Positions 13,712-25,637 of a DNA stretch of 36,461 nt are shown here, one piece after another. Where the stretch lies: positions 1 through 36,461 of the forward strand of contig CANRAM010000007.1 of the NCBI GenBank assembly GCA_947628605.1. Direction: 5' to 3'. Under the pieces are notes generated by a model that saw only the letters and a list, made by a program, of their open reading frames with translations, was not told the origin of the DNA and did not search any database. Source of the DNA: an uncultured Clostridia bacterium (GTDB taxonomy: Bacteria; Bacillota; Clostridia; TANB77; CAG-508). A program made the translations under genes and the position numbers. Position 1 is the stretch's first letter. Every line of letters begins with the position of its first letter.

Positions 13712-14103
13712 CTTTTCACCTCATTTTTTATAATAGTAGACCGTTATTTTTTATGTCTATATTTAATATATTAAAGTTTTTTTTAATTTTTTCAATAGTA
13801 AATTTTTACTGTTTATTTTTCTAATAATTACGATTATTTAGGGAAATAGTGCATTTGAAAGTTATTTTTCATTTATTAAAATTATGTTATATTTATATTA
13901 CAAAAAATCCAAAAATTCGATTGTTTTCTTAGAAATAATAGTGTTTTCGTTGTTACAATGTAGTATTTTTATGGAATATTTTTTAAGTTTTTCTCAAGTG
14001 TAACATTTTATATATTATTGCATATAATGTATAAAGAATTTTTAGGGATTGTATATTTTTTATAATGTAAAACTCTACTACTCTTTTTAGAGGAGGTTTT
14101 TTT

Positions 14104-14588
<485 letters not shown>

Positions 14589-14592
<4 letters not shown>

Positions 14593-14963
14593 TGTTTCAT
14601 TATCCCTTTTATAACTCACCTTTCTTTAATAGGTTTTCAAGGTATAATTATGGATACCGTTATCCACCAAATGAAAAAAAATATAATAATAATTCCACAT
14701 ATGATAATCAAAATGTGGAAAACAATAAAAATTTTACATATAAGGATAACCAAAAATATAATGCTAATTTTAATAAAGAAAATAGTTCTTCAAAAAATAC
14801 CACTAACAATTCGGATTCTAATGATACTCCTTTATTTCAATTATTTGGCATTAATTTATATTTTGATGATGTTTTAATAATTTGTTTAATTTTGTTCCTG
14901 CTAGAAGAAGGCGTAGATGACGAGTGGCTATTTACTGCTTTGGTAATGTTGTTTTTTAGTTAA
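14589..14963 (+). CDS. Small Asn/Tyr-rich protein with hydrophobic acidic C-terminus (clostridial hypothetical)
   Basis: Start ATG overlaps upstream stop (ATGA); C-terminus LFGINLYFDDVLIICLILFLLEEGVDDEWLFTALVMLFFS. Confidence 0.75.
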
Positions 14964-15185
14964 TTATGGTTTTAAAGCTGTTATTGGTACTATATAAATG
15001 CCTGTTTCTTTATCTTTTACTACTGCTGGACATTTTCCCACTATAATACACATAAATACAGGCTTTTTAATCATATTATCATAAAAATTTAATAAATTTT
15101 TCAATAAATAGTCAACTCCAATAGTCACTTTTTAACATTTTCATTATGCACTTTTTAATAGTTTCATTAGGCACTTTTTAATTTT

Positions 15186-15794
15186 TTATTCTAACACAAT
15201 TTCATCTCCGTTAATATATGCATACGACTTTGCATTGTTTTTATTTTGTTTTTGTAGTTCTTTTACAATATTTGCTATTCTTATTTGTGGTGCTTCTATT
15301 CTGTTAGTTGCAATAATTGCTTTTTTATTTCCTTTTGCTCCTGCATGAACAACTCCTCTTATTACACCTACAACAACAATATTTTCTCCTGCAATAACTT
15401 CTGCACCTCCATTTACATCTCCTATTATTACTAAACTGCCTTCATACTCTAGTTTCATACCTGAACGTAGTGAACCTCTATGGAACATTGTTTCCGATGT
15501 TTTAATATCTTCTGAAAATGCTTTTCTTATACCATATAATCCTAAAACCTTTGGTGAATCAAAGTTTACTTCTACTTCTATATCTTTTTGAATAATCTCT
15601 TTAATTTTATCCATTTCTTCATTTTTAAGCGATTTGCCTGTAACAAAAATAGGTGTTTTTTCATCTTGATATAGTTTTTTTAATTCTGGAATTTTTTCTT
15701 TTAAACATTCTTCTATTTCTTCTATTGTATTTTGAGCATTTATCTTAAGTGTTATTTCTTCTTTTCCTAAAACAATATTTACACAATTAACCAT
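15186..15794 (-). CDS. minC: Septum site-determining protein MinC
   Basis: C-terminal FHRGSLRSGMKLEYEGSLVIIGDVNGGAEVIAGENIVVVGVIRGVVHAGAKGNKKAIIAT beta-helix typical of MinC; intact, no in-frame CGG. Confidence 0.9.
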   Translation of the reverse strand: MVNCVNIVLGKEEITLKINAQNTIEEIEECLKEKIPELKKLYQDEKTPIFVTGKSLKNEEMDKIKEIIQKDIEVEVNFDSPKVLGLYGIRKAFSEDIKTSETMFHRGSLRSGMKLEYEGSLVIIGDVNGGAEVIAGENIVVVGVIRGVVHAGAKGNKKAIIATNRIEAPQIRIANIVKELQKQNKNNAKSYAYINGDEIVLE

Positions 15795-15841
15795 TTAACC
15801 AAAAACTCCTTTTATTAAATTATTATTTTTTCTATATATTT

Positions 15842-17946
15842 CTAATTTTGTAACTGCGTATATGGTATTGCAGATACGTCTTCATTTACTTGATTTGTAT
15901 TCATTCCAAAATATTGTGCCATAACATCTCTTGCCGCTTCTGCTGTATAACCTCCAGCACCACCATTTTCAACTAAAATAACTACTGCAATTTCTGGTTC
16001 ATCAAATGGAGCAAAACCTATAAACCAAGCGTGCGTTTTTTGAGACTCTGTACCAACTTCTCCAACCTGAGCAGAACCTGTTTTACCTCCAACTTCAATA
16101 TTAAAATTCTTGAAATATTGATATGCTGTACCACCTGTTTCACTTGTAACGGACCTCATTCCCTCTAAAACAACTTTTAAATTTTCGTTGTTTAGTACAA
16201 TTCCATCATCCTCTTCTTCACCGAATGCCTAACTTTTGATTAAAGTATGCTTCGTATTCTTCTCTTGGAACTTCTGTACCATCAACTTTTTTTATTGCCT
16301 TTATTAAAGTAGGTTTAATGGTTTGACCTCCATTTGCAAGCATGCTTGTATATCTTGCCATTTGAATAGGTGTATACTGATTATTTAATTGACCTATTGC
16401 TGCTTGTATTGTATCTCCTGGATTCCAAGTTTGACCGTTCTTTTCTTTCATTTAGCTTTCCTGTTGCTTCTCCTAAAAGTTCTATACCTGTTTTTTTGCC
16501 TAAGCCAAAATGCTTTGTATATCTTGCTAAATTATCTATTCCTACACGTCTACCTGTTTCATAGAAAAAGTAATTACACGAGTGTTCTATTGCGTGTGTT
16601 ACATTTAACCAACCGTGACCACCACTTTTCCAACATTTTGGCTGATAGTCTCGGTAATATGTATATCTTCCCACATCGTTTATTTTAGTATTTTTATCTA
16701 TTGCTCCTGTTTCTAACCCAGTAACTGCTGTAACCATTTTATATATAGAACCCGGTGGATATATTTCTGATATTGCTCTATTTTTCATATTGCTGTCTTT
16801 ATACATATTCCACGTATCATTATCTATTCCAAATGTAAACTTCGATGGGTCATAGTCTGGATAACTTGCCATTGCAAGTACTTCTCCTGTTTTCACATTC
16901 ATAACAACCATTGCTCCACCAGTAGCATCATAGGCTGTTCCAAAACCGACCTCCGCCTAATTTTTTCAATATTATTTCTTAATGCTTGTTCTGTTACTGC
17001 TTGCAAATTTGCATCTATTGTTAATATAACATCTGCACCTTGCTCTGCACCTGTTTGTACATATTCATCTGTAATTGTTCCATCAACTGCCATATCTATT
17101 TGTTTTATTCCGTCTGTTCCTTTTAAATATTTTTCTGCTATTCTTTCAATACCTGACTTTCCGTAGTAATCATTTAATGTATAATTATTTCCTTTCTCTT
17201 TTTCATCGTCATATTCATCTTTTGAAATTTTAGATGTATACCCTAATATGTGAGATGCTAATGTTCCTTTTTCATATGACCTTATAGGTATTTCTACTAT
17301 ATTTATTCCCGGAAACGAATCATTTTGCTCATTAAATATATGTACACTTTCTGTTGAAATATTTTGTGCTATTGTAACTGACTTTGTAGAACTATACCCT
17401 TCTCCGTGCTATTTGATACCTAATAGCAATAATTTTTCTTGTTTGCTCTATATCGTCATTTTCTATTTCATATTTTTCTTTAAATTTATAGAAAGCTTCT
17501 TCTGCTGTTAAATTTTCATCTAGTTTATTTTGCAATTTCCATTTTTTTTCTTTTTCTACATCTCCACCATACATAAATTGGAAAGGATTTATTGATATTG
17601 GAAAATTATCTATATATTTACTGTTGTTTTGCTCTAATACATTAGCTACTTTTAGTAAGGTTTCGTTTAAGGTATTATTGTCTATTTTACTTTTATATAT
17701 TTCCAAATTATGACTAGTTGATGTTCCTACAATTACTGTTCCACTATTATCTGTAATGTTTCCTCTGGCTGCTTTTAAGGTACTTTCTCTTGTTAACCTT
17801 AAATTAGAAGTTTCTACATATTCTTGACCGTGAACTATTTGAAGGTTAAAAAGCTGAATTATAAGTATTATTCCTACTAAATAAACAATTGCAGTAATTA
17901 TATTATATCTTAACTTTATATTTACTTTTGTATTCTTATTTTTCAA
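15842..17946 (-). CDS. mrdA: Penicillin-binding protein 2 / MrdA, five CGG +1 shifts
   Basis: Five ORF fragments form one PBP2 (699 aa): IRYQIA-[CGGA]-EGYSSTKSVTIAQNIS; IEKIR-[CGGA]-G-[CGGT]-FGTAYDATGGAMVVMNVKTGEVLAMASYPDYDP; NERKE-[CGGT]-QTWNPGDTIQAAIGQ; QKLGI-[CGGT]-EEEDDGIVLNNEN. CGG at 17404, 16953, 16946, 16435, 16221. Length minus 5 is divisible by 3. Confidence 0.92.
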
Positions 17947-17968
17947 CTTTTCCTCCCTCCTATCTATA

Positions 17969-18520
17969 TTAAAAATATCTTGTTAATATTTGGTTTCCTC
18001 TAAATGCATCTTCTATGTAATAACCTGCTTTTTGTAAAATTGGGTATAATATAATTGTAATAATAACATTGTATATAACTTCTATTAGTAAAATTTTAAT
18101 AAAAGCCATTAATTCAAAGTTTGTAGCTATTATAAGATGATTTAATATATACACTCCTAATTCATATGTAACAGTAACACCAATAGTCATTAAAATAAGA
18201 GTAATTCTACTGTCTTTTGAAAAGTTTTTATCTAAAATTCCAGCCATACCTCCAATTATTCCTAGCATTATGCCTGATATTCCTATTTTCTTTCCAATAA
18301 AAAAGTCTAAACAAATTCCTAAAAATATTCCCATTGGAATTCCTAATCTTTTTCCTGCAAATAATCCTAAAAACAGAACTAATATAACAAATAGATTCGG
18401 TGATACTCCAGCTATGGTAAACCAATTGAAGAAATTTACTTGTAACAAATAAAACAGTAGAAATACTATTACTGATATTATAACTATCATTACATTCTTC
18501 ATTTTTTCCATTCCTTTCAA
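17969..18520 (-). CDS. mreD: Rod shape-determining protein MreD
   Basis: Hydrophobic protein between mreC and PBP2; typical MreD topology and synteny. Confidence 0.8.
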   Translation of the reverse strand: MKGMEKMKNVMIVIISVIVFLLFYLLQVNFFNWFTIAGVSPNLFVILVLFLGLFAGKRLGIPMGIFLGICLDFFIGKKIGISGIMLGIIGGMAGILDKNFSKDSRITLILMTIGVTVTYELGVYILNHLIIATNFELMAFIKILLIEVIYNVIITIILYPILQKAGYYIEDAFRGNQILTRYF

Positions 18521-18537
18521 AAATACAGCTATTGCTT

Positions 18538-19347
18538 TTACAAAATAACTAATACTGTTTCTACCTTACTAAAATCAACTGCTGGTGTGATAATTGCTGC
18601 TCTATCTACAATGTTTTTTGTATTATCTACCGACTTTATAGTTCCTATTTTTATTCCTTTTGGATATATTCCACCCATACCAGAAGTTTCAATAACATCT
18701 CCTACTACTAAATTCGCAGTTGTTGGAATTGATGTTGCCTTTAGTAGCCCTTGTTCTTCTAGTGTTCCTTTACAAATTAAGTTGTCTCTTGTTGTTGTAA
18801 TTGTTGAACTAACTGTACTTGCTGTATCAATTATTGTTTGAACTTTTGCTGTTGTATCTGTAACAGAAATAATATGACCAACTAATCCTTTTTCCGATAT
18901 TACTGTCATATTAATTTCTATTCCGTCGTTTTTTCCAACATTTATAACAAATACATTACTATAATTACTAATATCTTTACTTATTATGTAAGCTGCTTTT
19001 GTTTGATAATTACCATATTGTTCAGATAAGTCTAAATATTCTTTTAAAGTAGAGTTTTCGGATTTTACAATTTCAAACTCTCTTAAAGTTGTTTCTAATT
19101 CACTATTTCGCTTTTTTAATTGTTCATTTTCAGCTTGCAATTCACTTATATCGGCAAAAAATGTACTATTTCCTGTTATTTTATTTTTTAAATATGTTAT
19201 TCCATTTTGTATTGGCATTACAACAGATGAAATAATATTTTCTATATATGATAAATTCTCAACTTTCATATTTGATATAAAGACTAATATTATTAATATA
19301 ACAATTGTTATTATTATCCCTACAACGCTTGTCTTCTTTTTATACAT
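18538..19347 (-). CDS. mreC: Rod shape-determining protein MreC
   Basis: TM + coiled coil + ...VINVGKNDGIEINMTVISEKGLVGHIISVTDTTAKVQTIID; adjacent to mreB. Confidence 0.92.
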   Translation of the reverse strand: MYKKKTSVVGIIITIVILIILVFISNMKVENLSYIENIISSVVMPIQNGITYLKNKITGNSTFFADISELQAENEQLKKRNSELETTLREFEIVKSENSTLKEYLDLSEQYGNYQTKAAYIISKDISNYSNVFVINVGKNDGIEINMTVISEKGLVGHIISVTDTTAKVQTIIDTASTVSSTITTTRDNLICKGTLEEQGLLKATSIPTTANLVVGDVIETSGMGGIYPKGIKIGTIKSVDNTKNIVDRAAIITPAVDFSKVETVLVIL

Positions 19348-19362
19348 CTTCTGCCTCCTTTA

Positions 19363-20394
19363 CTATCTACGTTTTCTAGAATTTATTAGCACGACTTTTA
19401 ATCTATCTAGGTCTTCTAAAGTTTTTCCTGTTCCTTTTACAACACAATCTAATGGTTCTTCTGCAACATATACTGGCATTCCTGTTTTTTGACTTAATAA
19501 CTTATCTAAGTTTTGAATAAGTGCTCCTCCTCCTGCTAGTACAATTCCTTTTTCCATTATATCTGATGCAAGTTCTGGTGGTGTTTTTTCTAGTGTTAAT
19601 TTTACAATTTCTATAATTTCATTAATTGATTCTGACATAGCTTCTTGCACTTGTTCTGAATTTATAACAATAGTCTTTGGTAAACCTGTTGTTAAATCTC
19701 TTCCTCTTATTTCTTTTTCCATTTGGCTCATAAGTGGTAATGCACAGCCTATCTCTTTCTTTATTTCTTCTGCTGTTGTTTCTCCAATGCTTAGGTTCAT
19801 TTCTTTTTTTACATAGTTAACAATATCATCGTCAAGTTCATCTCCTGCAACTCTTAGCGAATGGCTTACAACAATTCCTCCTAATGAAACTACTGCAACT
19901 TCTGTTGTTCCTCCACCTATATCAACAACTATATTTCCACTTGGCTCTGCTACATCTAGGTTTGCTCCTATTGCTGCTGCCATTGGTTCTTCTATTAAAT
20001 ATACTTCTTTTGCTCCCGCTTGCACTACCGATTCTTCTACCGCTCTTTCTTCAACCTCTGTTATTCCTGAAGGTACTCCTACTACAACTCTTGGCTTACC
20101 TACATTATATTTTTTACATACTTTTGTTATGATGTTTTTTAACATTAGTTGAGTTGCTGTAAAATCTGCAATTACTCCGTCTTTTAATGGTCTTATTGCT
20201 TTTATTCTATCTGGTGTTCTTCCTAACATTTCTTTTGCTTCCATTCCAGTTGCCACTATTGCTCCTGTTCTTCTGTCAATAGCTACTACAGATGGCTCTT
20301 TTAATACGATACCTCTACCTTTTAAAGTTACTAATATATTGGCTGTTCCTAAATCTATACCAATATCTTTACTTCCTATTCCAAAAAGTTTCAT
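19363..20394 (-). CDS. mreB: Rod shape-determining protein MreB
   Basis: [31 protein letters not shown]...[20 protein letters not shown]. Confidence 0.97.
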   Translation of the reverse strand: MKLFGIGSKDIGIDLGTANILVTLKGRGIVLKEPSVVAIDRRTGAIVATGMEAKEMLGRTPDRIKAIRPLKDGVIADFTATQLMLKNIITKVCKKYNVGKPRVVVGVPSGITEVEERAVEESVVQAGAKEVYLIEEPMAAAIGANLDVAEPSGNIVVDIGGGTTEVAVVSLGGIVVSHSLRVAGDELDDDIVNYVKKEMNLSIGETTAEEIKKEIGCALPLMSQMEKEIRGRDLTTGLPKTIVINSEQVQEAMSESINEIIEIVKLTLEKTPPELASDIMEKGIVLAGGGALIQNLDKLLSQKTGMPVYVAEEPLDCVVKGTGKTLEDLDRLKVVLINSRKRR

Positions 20395-21120
20395 TTTTCC
20401 TTATCCTTTCCTTTTTTATATACTATTTCTTGCCTTGAAAATACACTTATAGCAGTATTATCACCTATTATTACGTGGTCTAAAAATCTAATTCCCATAA
20501 TGTCTGCACATTCACTTATTCTATCTGTCATTCTGTCGTCTGCATTGCTTGGTGTTGGATTTCCGACTTGGGTGATTGTGAACTAATATTATTGCATCTG
20601 CTCCCATTCTTATTGGCTCGTCTAAAATGTGTTTGGGTTCTAGTGCTGTAAAATTAGTTCCTCCTATTGCTAGGTCTACAATTTTTAATAGTATATTTTT
20701 TGAATTTAATATTAATAATTTAGCGAATTCTCTTTTTTCGTATTTTAGTTCTTCTATAAATAAGTTTGCCACATCTTTTGTACCTTTAATCACTTTTTTT
20801 AATGAATCAACTGGTTTTGACATTCTTTTTGCTAATTCACAAGTTGCCATTATTTGTATTGCTTTTACTTTCCCTATTCCTTTAATTTTTGTTAGTTGTT
20901 GTATTGTTAGGTTTTGTAAAAATCTTAAATCTTTATTTTTTTCATCTGTTTCGTTTAACTTTAGTATTTTTTGTGCTAAGCTAACTGCTGTATCTTCTTT
21001 TGTTCCGCATTTTATTATAATTGCCAAAAGTTCTGAATTAGATAGAACTTTTGCTCCATATAATTCCATTTTTTCGTATGGTCTTTCTGATTCTGGGAGT
21101 TCTTTCATTTTTATTTGCAT
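20391..21120 (-). CDS. radC: DNA repair protein RadC (JAB/MPN domain), one CGG +1 shift
   Basis: [18 protein letters not shown]...[11 protein letters not shown]-[CGGA][35 protein letters not shown]...; CGG 20563-20565; the restored stop overlaps the mreB start (ATGA); length minus 1 divisible by 3. Confidence 0.93.
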
Positions 21121-21153
21121 ATAATCTTCCTTTCTTTTAACCCCCATATTTTA

Positions 21154-21411
21154 CTAAACTTTTCTGTAAATAAATATTGCTATTGCCATTCCTACTATAC
21201 TTGCTATGTTTATTTTTAGTTGTAATGCAAATGTTAATTTTACAATATTTAAATCTAATATAACTGGATTTGTAAAGCCAAATTCGTTTCCATATGATAG
21301 CCACCATAAAAAGTCCACTTTGGATGCTAGTTCTCCTAATAGCCCGCCTATTACTAATCCTGATAATATAAATACAATTAAAATCCATATATTTTTATCT
21401 CTTGTAGCCAT
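21154..21411 (-). CDS. DUF4321-like small membrane protein
   Basis: MATRDKNIWILIVFILSGLVIGGLLGELASKVDFLWWLSYGNEFGFTNPVILDLNIVKLTFALQLKINIASIVGMAIAIFIYRKV, next to radC. Confidence 0.7.
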   Translation of the reverse strand: MATRDKNIWILIVFILSGLVIGGLLGELASKVDFLWWLSYGNEFGFTNPVILDLNIVKLTFALQLKINIASIVGMAIAIFIYRKV

Positions 21412-21720
21412 TTTTCCTCCTTATTATTCTTACGTGTATTAGTTTAATTTTTTCTAATTTTCTTAGCCTTATAGTATTATATATGCATATAGTTTTTTTT
21501 TCAAGTAATATTCTGGTAATTTTTTTATTTTTTTAGCTATTTTTTCTTTTAATTTTAATTATTTTATGTTATTATTTTAGTACACTTTAATGTGTTTTTT
21601 AATATAATATAATGTTGATGTTGTTTTTACTTATATTTCTTACCAAAATTTGTGCATTTAATTTTTTTTGTAGTAGTAGTATAATAGAATTATAAGTAAC
21701 TTTGGAGGTAATTGGTATAT

Positions 21721-22344
21721 ATGAAAATGGAAAAACTAAATGATGATAAAATAAGAATTACTTTAAATTTAGACGATTTAAAAGAAAATGATATTGATTT
21801 TCATTCTTTTATGTCTAACTCTATTGAGTCTCAGCAGTTGTTTTTAAATATGCTTGATAAGGCTGAAAAAGAACTCGGCTTTATAACTGAGGATTATCGT
21901 ATTATGATTGAAGCTTTAGCTATGTCTAACGGTAACTTTATTCTTACTGTTACGAGGTTTGAACCTGAAAAGTCAAAAACGCTTAAGGGTAAAAAAGTAA
22001 GCTTTAAAAGAAAAAGTTCTTATATAGATACTACTAAAGCTGTTTATGCTTTTAACTCTTTTGATGAGTTTTGCGATTTTTGTAATTTTTTAAGTAATCA
22101 TATTTTACAATACATAAACGAGTTTACTGATAGTATATCTTTATACGAATATAACAAAAAATATTACTTAGTTTTAACTAATTTAAAAGTAAATAATAAT
22201 ATATTAAAATCTTTTTGTGCTTGTATTGCTGAGTTTGCAACTTTTGTTAATAACCCTAGTTTGTTTGAAAGTAAATTACGAGAATACGGTCAGTTAATTG
22301 TTGGTGATTGTGCTATAGATGTGTTTATTAAACATTTTTGCTAA
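21721..22344 (+). CDS. mecA: Adaptor protein MecA-like
   Basis: MKMEKLNDDKIRITLNLDDLKENDIDFHSFMSNSIESQQLFLNMLDKAEKELGF matches MecA N-terminus; acidic ClpC-adaptor architecture. Confidence 0.75.
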   Translation: MKMEKLNDDKIRITLNLDDLKENDIDFHSFMSNSIESQQLFLNMLDKAEKELGFITEDYRIMIEALAMSNGNFILTVTRFEPEKSKTLKGKKVSFKRKSSYIDTTKAVYAFNSFDEFCDFCNFLSNHILQYINEFTDSISLYEYNKKYYLVLTNLKVNNNILKSFCACIAEFATFVNNPSLFESKLREYGQLIVGDCAIDVFIKHFC

Positions 22345-22356
22345 TTTTAATTTTGT

Positions 22357-22392
22357 AAGACAGTGTAATATTAATTATGCTGTCTTTTGTTT
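22357..22392 (+). terminator. Rho-independent terminator after mecA-like gene
   Basis: AAGACAGtgtaatattaattatgCTGTCTTttgtttt. Confidence 0.6.
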
Positions 22393-22406
22393 TCCTATTT
22401 TGTAAC

Positions 22407-22446
22407 AAAAAGGGCTTATGGTTTATTTTTCCATTAGCCCTTTTTT
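22407..22446. terminator. Rho-independent terminator (M23 peptidase side)
   Basis: AAAAGGGCTtATGGtttatttttCCATtAGCCCTTTTTT stem-loop. Confidence 0.65.
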
Positions 22447-22468
22447 ATAAATTTTTTGATAACTATTT

Positions 22469-23458
22469 TTAATACAAGTAGTTTTGTGGATTTTGCGCTA
22501 CTCCATTTACTCTAATTTCAAAGTGTAAATGATTTCCATATGAACGACCTGTATTTCCTACCGCACCTATTACTTCCCCTTGCGATACCTTTTGACCTGG
22601 TTTTACATATAATGCACTACAGTGACCATATGCTGTTTCTACCCCGTTTCCGTGTGATATTACCATATAGTTTCCATATCCTCCGTTGTATCCTGTACTA
22701 GATGTAACTACTGTTCCTGATGCTGCTGCTTTTATTTTTGTTCCCTTTGCAGCTCCTATATCTACACCTTTATGATTTGACCCCCATCTACTTCCAAATC
22801 TTGATGTAACTGTACCTGATACTGGTTTTATAAGTCCTATACTTATTGGTACTTTTTTACTTGAGCTGTTTGTTCCTGATGCATATTTAACAGTTGATTT
22901 TACTTGCACTGGTTCGTATTTTTTTTCTTCATATAGTTTTGATATTACTTCCTCTTTTGTAACTATGTCTTTAGTTTCTACTTCATATTTTTCTAGTATG
23001 CTTAGGTCGTCTTTGTTGTTGCTATTTTTTTCTTTTAGTTCATTTATTGCTTGTTCTGCTTCTTCGTATGTTGCTACATATAGTTTTTCTTCACCTTCAT
23101 CTAATATTGCATAATATTTATAATATGGTGTTCCTAAGTTTTTTACTGTTTCAAATATTTCTGTATCGTTTTCTGATACGTCTTTCTTTAGTAGACATAG
23201 TTTATATTCTGGTAAGTTATCTACTTGTACAAATGCAACGTTTTCTCCGTCTCCATTTTCAACATATTCATTTATTTGTTTTTGTAATTCACTTTTATTT
23301 CTTGTGTACCCTATAAATTCTCCGTTTAGCGAAACACTATATGTTGGTTTATATATGAATGCTATTGCTCCAACTATCATACATAATGCTATCGCTGTTA
23401 GGGAAATAAGCTTTATCCAACTCCTGATGTGTATGAATATCTTTTTTACTATATTCAC
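22469..23458 (-). CDS. M23 family metallopeptidase (LytM/SpoIIQ-like) with N-terminal TM
   Basis: VTSRFGSRWGSNHKGVDIGAAKGTKIKAAASGTVV...HLHFEIRVNG. Confidence 0.92.
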   Translation of the reverse strand: MNIVKKIFIHIRSWIKLISLTAIALCMIVGAIAFIYKPTYSVSLNGEFIGYTRNKSELQKQINEYVENGDGENVAFVQVDNLPEYKLCLLKKDVSENDTEIFETVKNLGTPYYKYYAILDEGEEKLYVATYEEAEQAINELKEKNSNNKDDLSILEKYEVETKDIVTKEEVISKLYEEKKYEPVQVKSTVKYASGTNSSSKKVPISIGLIKPVSGTVTSRFGSRWGSNHKGVDIGAAKGTKIKAAASGTVVTSSTGYNGGYGNYMVISHGNGVETAYGHCSALYVKPGQKVSQGEVIGAVGNTGRSYGNHLHFEIRVNGVAQNPQNYLY

Positions 23459-23676
23459 TACGTAACACTTCCTTGTTTTTTGATTATGAACTTATTTTAT
23501 ATTAACTATTTTTTTTCTACAATCGTGGTATGAAGTTATTTTTTCTGTTTATTTCCCATTTTTATTTGTTATCTTTATATTACTCTTTTTTTCTTCTTAT
23601 ATCTTCGTTTTGTAATATAATTGTAATATTTTGTCGATGTTATAGGGGTTAGAAGGTTTTAAATTTTTTTATTGTT

Positions 23677-25470
23677 TTATTCAAATATTTCTGCAAATTC
23701 TTCTCCGTCGATTTTTTCTTTTTCTAATAAGATTCCTGCTACTTTGTGTAGCTTATCTATATTTGCTTTTAAAATTTCTTCTGCTGTATTATATGCTGTA
23801 TCTATTATTCTTTTTGTTTCTTTATCTATAATTCCTGCTGTTTCTTCTGAGTATTCTTTACTTTGGGCAAAATCTCTTCCTAAAAATACTTCTTCTTGTG
23901 TTGAGCCTAACATTATTGAACCAACAACGTCACTCATTCCATATTTTGTAACCATACTTCTTGCAATTTTTGTTGCTCTTTCTATGTCGTTACTTGCACC
24001 TGTTGATATATCGTTTAAAATTAATTTTTCTGCTACTCTTCCTCCTAGTAGTGAAACAATATTTTCTTCCATTTCTGTTTTAGACATAAATGATTTATCT
24101 TCTGTTGGACGATACATAGTATATCCTCCAGCCATACCACGTGGTACAATTGATATTTGATGTACGGCATCTTGTGTTGGTAAAAATCTACTAACAACTG
24201 CGTGCCCTGCTTCGTGGTATGCAACAAGTTTATTTTCTTTTTCACTTCTTACTCTTGTTTTCTTTTCTGGGCCCATTGTTACTTTTACCATAGCATCTTC
24301 TATTTCTTTCATTCCTATTTCTTTTAGATTTCTTCTTGCTGCAAGTAATGCTGATTCATTAAGTACATTTTCTAGGTCTGCTCCTGCAAAGCCTGATGTA
24401 TTTTTTGCAATTGTTTTTAGGTCTACATCTTCTGCTAATTTTTTCTTTTTAGCGTGTACTTCTAGTATTTGTTCTCTTGCTCTTACATCTGGTGCTGATA
24501 CTACAATTTGACGGTCAAATCTTCCCGGTCTTAATAATGCTTTATCTAATACGTCTGGTCTGTTTGTTGCTGCAAGTACAATTACTCCTTCGTTTGTTCC
24601 AAAACCGTCCATTTCAACTAATAGTTGATTTAATGTTTGTTCTCTTTCATCGTGACCTCCTCCAAGGCCTGCTCCTCTTTGACGACCAACTGCATCTATT
24701 TCATCTATAAATATTATGCAAGGTGCTTTTTTCTTTGCTTCTTCAAATAGGTCTCTTACACGTGATGCACCAACACCAACAAACATTTCTACAAAGTCTG
24801 AACCACTTATTATAAAGAATGGTACGCCTGCTTCTCCTGCTACTGCTTTTGCAAGTAAAGTTTTTCCTGTTCCTGGTTGACCTACAAGTAATACTCCTTT
24901 TGGTATTCTTGCTCCCATATCTGTAAATTTTCTTGGGCTTTTTAAAAATTCTACTATTTCTTGTAGTTCTTCTTTTTCTTCATCTACACCTGCTACGTCT
25001 TCAAATGTTACTCTGTTTTTATCGTCTCCTCCCATTAGTCTTGCTTTAGATTTTCCAAATGTCATTGTTTTGTTTCCGCCTTGTTGGCCGTTCATTGCAA
25101 AAAACCAGAAAATTAAAAAGATTATTAATAATCCGAATGGTGTAAGTAAACCTAGTATTGTTATAAATATTGATTCGTTTTGTTCTGTAAGTGATACTTC
25201 ACCATTTTTTAATGGTTCTTCTATATATGTCATAAAACTATGAATACTTGGAATATTTACTTCTTTTCTTAAGTTATCTCCTTTTAATGTTACATATGCT
25301 TTGGTATTATCTGATGTAATTTCGATTTCTTTTACTTCTGATGCTTCTATTTTTGTAATTAATTCTGAATAATTCATTTTTGTGTCTGAATTATCCATTA
25401 TAGTTGTTAATAGAACTATAAATATTACCCCTATTATTAACCACATTCCTAAAGTTTTTAATCCGCTTTT
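23677..25470 (-). CDS. ftsH: ATP-dependent zinc metalloprotease FtsH
   Basis: [36 protein letters not shown]; start at MKSGLKTLG following AGGAGG; intact, no in-frame CGG. Confidence 0.96.
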   Translation of the reverse strand, partial: KSGLKTLGMWLIIGVIFIVLLTTIMDNSDTKMNYSELITKIEASEVKEIEITSDNTKAYVTLKGDNLRKEVNIPSIHSFMTYIEEPLKNGEVSLTEQNESIFITILGLLTPFGLLIIFLIFWFFAMNGQQGGNKTMTFGKSKARLMGGDDKNRVTFEDVAGVDEEKEELQEIVEFLKSPRKFTDMGARIPKGVLLVGQPGTGKTLLAKAVAGEAGVPFFIISGSDFVEMFVGVGASRVRDLFEEAKKKAPCIIFIDEIDAVGRQRGAGLGGGHDEREQTLNQLLVEMDGFGTNEGVIVLAATNRPDVLDKALLRPGRFDRQIVVSAPDVRAREQILEVHAKKKKLAEDVDLKTIAKNTSGFAGADLENVLNESALLAARRNLKEIGMKEIEDAMVKVTMGPEKKTRVRSEKENKLVAYHEAGHAVVSRFLPTQDAVHQISIVPRGMAGGYTMYRPTEDKSFMSKTEMEENIVSLLGGRVAEKLILNDISTGASNDIERATKIARSMVTKYGMSDVVGSIMLGSTQEEVFLGRDFAQSKEYSEETAGIIDKETKRIIDTAYNTAEEILKANIDKLHKVAGILLEKEKIDGEEFAEIFE

Positions 25471-25637
25471 CAATTTTTCTCCTCCTTTAAATATAAATTT
25501 TCCTGTTAGAAAAAACTTATATTTATCAACTTCCTTTATATTGCTTTGAAATATAACATATATTATTTGCATTTGCAATAGTTTTTTTATGTCTTTTTTG
25601 TGTCAATTTAAGTTATTTCAATGCTTTCTTACGGAAA

